Below, piece after piece: positions 5,861 to 7,392 of a DNA stretch of 7,392 bases (position 1 is its first letter; each line of letters begins with the position of its first letter). The translations under genes and the position numbers were made by a program. Source of the stretch: Gammaproteobacteria bacterium (lineage in GTDB: Bacteria > Pseudomonadota > Gammaproteobacteria > UBA7966); assembly GCA_003485715.1 (NCBI GenBank), contig DNIF01000074.1:1-7392 (forward strand), given 5' to 3'. The notes under the pieces were generated by a model, which saw only the letters and a list, made by a program, of their open reading frames with translations, searched no databases and had not been told where the DNA came from.

Positions 5861-5868
5861 ATCCAATC

Positions 5869-6630
5869 GTGGGTAGTGCGCGGCGCGCGCTCGTGGCGGG
5901 CAACTGGAAGATGCACGGTGATCGTGCCTCTGCCGTTGCGCTCGCAGCGGCGGTCCGGGACGCGACCGCAGGCGTCGCGGCCGAGGTCGTGATCTGCCCG
6001 CCGGCGGTGCATCTGGATGCCGTCTGCGCCACGATCGCGGGCAGTCAGGTCGCGGTGGGGGCGCAGGATGTGTCGGCCCATGCCGTGGGTGCCTGGACGG
6101 GCCAGATCGCTGCCTCGATGCTGCTCGACATCGGCTGTCGCTGGGTGATCGTCGGTCATTCCGAAAGGCGCAGCGACTGCGCGGAGTCGGATGAGCTGGT
6201 CGCTCGCAAGGCAGCGGCCGGGCTCGCGGCCGGGCTCTGTGTCATCGCCTGTGTGGGCGAGTCGCTCGCCGAGCGGGAGGCTGGCCGCTGGGCGGAGGTG
6301 GTGACGGCGCAGATGCGCCCGCTCATTGATCGGTGCGCCAGCCACCCCGGTCGTTTCGTCGTTGCCTACGAGCCGATCTGGGCCATCGGCACCGGGCTCA
6401 CGGCGAGTGCCGAGCAGGCAGAGGAGGTGCACGCGCACATCCGCGCGCAGGTGGCAGCGGCCTGGCCGGAAGTCGCCCCGGCGCTGCGTATCCTCTACGG
6501 GGGCAGCGTCAACACCACGGTGGCCGATGCACTCTTTGCCATGCCGGACATCGACGGAGCGCTGGTGGGCGGCGCCTCGCTGAAGGCTGCCGACTTCGCC
6601 CGCATCTGCAGCGCGGCCCACGTGCCCTGA
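5869..6630 (+). CDS. tpiA: Triosephosphate isomerase
   Basis: This cytoplasmic TIM-barrel enzyme interconverts dihydroxyacetone phosphate and glyceraldehyde 3-phosphate in glycolysis and gluconeogenesis. At 253 residues it has the usual length. All catalytic elements are visible: Asn12 and Lys14 in VAGNWKMHG, the electrophilic His97 in IVGHSERR (94-101), the base Glu168 with the flexible loop in AYEPIWAIGTG (166-176), the phosphate-binding YGGSVN (210-215) and GALVGGASLK (230-239). The GTG start at 5869 is chosen on its ribosome-binding site and the fold boundary. The gene is divergent from the zeta-like module and 82 bases upstream of secG, an order common in gammaproteobacteria. A shared transcript with secG is likely because no terminator or clear promoter is seen in that gap. 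Confidence 0.97.
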   Translation: MGSARRALVAGNWKMHGDRASAVALAAAVRDATAGVAAEVVICPPAVHLDAVCATIAGSQVAVGAQDVSAHAVGAWTGQIAASMLLDIGCRWVIVGHSERRSDCAESDELVARKAAAGLAAGLCVIACVGESLAEREAGRWAEVVTAQMRPLIDRCASHPGRFVVAYEPIWAIGTGLTASAEQAEEVHAHIRAQVAAAWPEVAPALRILYGGSVNTTVADALFAMPDIDGALVGGASLKAADFARICSAAHVP

Positions 6631-6712
6631 GAGAAGGCTCGTGCCGATTGCCGCGTGGCGAGCGGACCTCCCGAAGCCCACGCTGAACCCTTAAGCCAAC
6701 CCGGAAGACTCC

Positions 6713-7234
6713 ATGTTCTCGACCATTCTCCACGTGGTGCAGGTACTGAGTGCCCTTGCCCTCATCGGCATCATTCTCATCCAGCAGGGCAAGGGGGCCA
6801 GCATGGGCGCGGCCTTCGGTGCCGGTGCCTCGGCCACGGTCTTCGGTGCCCGCGGTGCCGGCTCGGTGCTCACCCGGCTGACCACCATCCTCGCCGTCAT
6901 CTTCTTCTCGGTGAGCTTCTACATGTCCTACCTATCGGCGCACCGTGCCGAGGCACGCAGCGTCGTCGAGCAGGCCCTGCAGGCCGGCGAGGGGGTGCCA
7001 CCGACCGCCGCTGCCGAAGGGCCGGCTGCACCGCCCGCGAACGGGGCGACGGTGGCCGCACCACCGGATGACCTGCCTGTACTGCCGGGAGAGGCCCCGG
7101 CAGCAACGACCGGCGCGGTCCCGGATGCTGCCCCAGCCGCTACCGACGGGCCGGAGCTCCGAGCCCTGCCGCCCGCCGAACCGGCTGCACCAGCACCGGC
7201 TGGTGCCGGCAGCACTCCGCCCGCCAGTCCCTGA
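6713..7234 (+). CDS. secG: Protein translocase subunit SecG with long Ala/Pro tail
   Basis: SecG is the small inner-membrane subunit of the SecYEG channel that stimulates SecA-driven protein export. Two hydrophobic segments span roughly residues 3-23 and 54-74. They are joined by the conserved cytoplasmic loop LIQQGKGASMGAAFGAGASA (22-41) and VFGARGAGSVLTRLT. After about residue 80 comes a ~90-residue Ala/Pro/Glu-rich tail without predicted fold, making the protein 173 residues against 110 in E. coli. Such tails occur in some proteobacterial SecG proteins and vary in length. GGAAG at 6703-6707 lies 5 bases before the ATG. It follows tpiA, and in many relatives a tRNA-Leu gene and the nuo operon come next; that region is outside the window. 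Confidence 0.95.
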   Translation: MFSTILHVVQVLSALALIGIILIQQGKGASMGAAFGAGASATVFGARGAGSVLTRLTTILAVIFFSVSFYMSYLSAHRAEARSVVEQALQAGEGVPPTAAAEGPAAPPANGATVAAPPDDLPVLPGEAPAATTGAVPDAAPAATDGPELRALPPAEPAAPAPAGAGSTPPASP

Positions 7235-7290
7235 CGGCGCTGCAACTCGCCGTTTGCGCGGTCGGAGCGAGCCGAGTGGTCTCTTCGCTC
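7235..7290 (+). terminator. Two hairpins after secG, possible weak terminator region
   Basis: Directly after the secG stop, CGGCG-(8 bases)-CGCCG (7235-7252) is followed by TTT only. Then GAGCGA (7265-7270) pairs with TCGCTC (7285-7290), with a nested GAG/CTC inside the loop, and TTTAAAA follows 13 bases later. Neither has a strong U-run, so termination of the tpiA-secG message here is tentative. Confidence 0.3.
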
Positions 7291-7343
7291 AGGGCCACTT
7301 GTCTTTAAAACGACGGTACCCGGTCCGGCGCATAGTGTGGTTG

Positions 7344-7378
7344 GACAAGGCTGGAGGATGACTCCAGTCGCGCTTGTC
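7344..7378. repeat. Two-part inverted repeat overlapping the end-of-window promoter
   Basis: GACAAG-G-CTGGAG-GATGA-CTCCAG-TCGCG-CTTGTC has two perfect 6-bp arm pairs, inner (7351-7356/7362-7367) and outer (7344-7349/7373-7378), with unequal spacers of 1 and 5 bases. It covers the -35 and the spacer and ends two bases before the -10. It could be an operator, or a stem-loop at the 3' end of the upstream transcript. Confidence 0.5.
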
Positions 7379-7386
7379 GATATAGT
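7358..7386 (+). promoter_or_regulatory. Promoter-like element at the window end, possibly for a stable RNA
   Basis: ATGACT (7358-7363) and TATAGT (7381-7386) are 17 bases apart, matching the sigma70 consensus at 4 and 5 of 6 positions. The following GCGCGC resembles the GC-rich discriminator of rRNA and tRNA promoters. Genes after secG in related bacteria often start with tRNA-Leu, which fits, but the product lies beyond the window. Confidence 0.5.
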
Positions 7387-7392
7387 GCGCGC

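Larger units (their letters stand above)
5547..5868. other. Divergent intergenic region between the zeta-like kinase and tpiA
   Basis: These 322 bases contain no convincing gene, although frames stay open because of high GC. On the + side they hold a likely tpiA promoter and ribosome-binding site. On the - side they hold the kinase ribosome-binding site, an 18-base palindrome (5582-5599) and a weak promoter-like pair, TTGGGG (complement of 5710-5715) and TAGACT (complement of 5687-5692), 17 bases apart, which would give a leader of about 140 bases. A GGGGC/GCCCC inverted repeat (5698-5713) covers that spacer. No tRNA or known RNA was recognised. Confidence 0.6.

Noticed and set aside
5308..5868. 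N-terminal extension of triosephosphate isomerase by up to 187 residues
   Set aside because: The extension would overlap the kinase gene in antisense and the isomerase fold starts just after the GTG at 5869, which has its own ribosome-binding site.
5547..6032. N-terminal extension of the zeta-like kinase by 162 residues
   Set aside because: The upstream codons run antisense through the tpiA 5' end and lack family similarity; the GTG at 5546 with GGAG fits the P-loop start.
5158..6681. Long - strand open frame (507 codons) across tpiA and the kinase
   Set aside because: It overlaps both real genes in the wrong frame and its composition is low-complexity Arg/Gly/Ala; no motif seen.
6631..6712. 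Separate promoter or terminator between tpiA and secG
   Set aside because: TTGCCG at 6648 has no matching -10, and GCGTGG/CCACGC (6653-6683) has a 19-base loop with no T-run.
7265..7350. tRNA-Leu gene after secG, expected from synteny
   Set aside because: A short GCCGAGTGGT stretch resembles a tRNA 5' end, but the D-loop, anticodon arm and TTC-containing T-loop do not follow, so no cloverleaf can be supported.

Overview
The window is very GC-rich, tightly packed bacterial DNA. Gene order (trpS-scpA-scpB-rluB, then tpiA-secG) and the protein sequences suggest a gammaproteobacterium, possibly near the Chromatiales/Ectothiorhodospiraceae. That placement is inferred from gene content and recalled synteny; no search was run. 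All start choices rest on visible ribosome-binding sites, overlaps and family motifs.

Bases 1-3188 hold a co-directional operon on the + strand. It contains the 3' end of tryptophanyl-tRNA synthetase (with four cysteines spaced like a reported iron-sulfur TrpRS motif), the condensin accessory subunits ScpA and ScpB, and the 23S rRNA pseudouridine synthase RluB. Every junction is a 4-base stop/start overlap, so translational coupling is likely. RluB has a long basic Gly/Arg/Pro tail whose DNA carries runs of 8 and 7 G. Bases 3228-3935 encode an endonuclease III-like (COG2231/MagIII-type) DNA glycosylase with an iron-sulfur cysteine set but Glu where bifunctional enzymes have the catalytic Lys. 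Bases 4099-4758 encode an FMN-binding, PNPOx-like split-barrel protein, preceded by a possible hairpin and promoter.

Bases 4810-5546 on the - strand are the most accessory-looking part. They hold a two-gene module: a zeta-toxin-like P-loop kinase and, overlapping its stop codon, a 71-residue protein that may be its antitoxin. The kinase start is a GTG with a good ribosome-binding site, much shorter than the full open frame. The 322-base divergent gap (5547-5868) contains an 18-base near-perfect palindrome just upstream of the kinase and a plausible sigma70-type promoter for tpiA, with a GC dyad across its -35 and spacer.

Bases 5869-7234 encode triosephosphate isomerase (GTG start) and the SecG translocon subunit, which has a long Ala/Pro tail. 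The last 150 bases carry hairpins and a promoter-like element with a GC-rich discriminator, over a two-part inverted repeat. In related bacteria secG is often followed by a tRNA-Leu gene, so this may be a stable-RNA promoter, but no tRNA lies inside the window. Most of the window is conserved housekeeping content. The kinase/small-protein pair and its palindrome are the best candidates for a little-described system.
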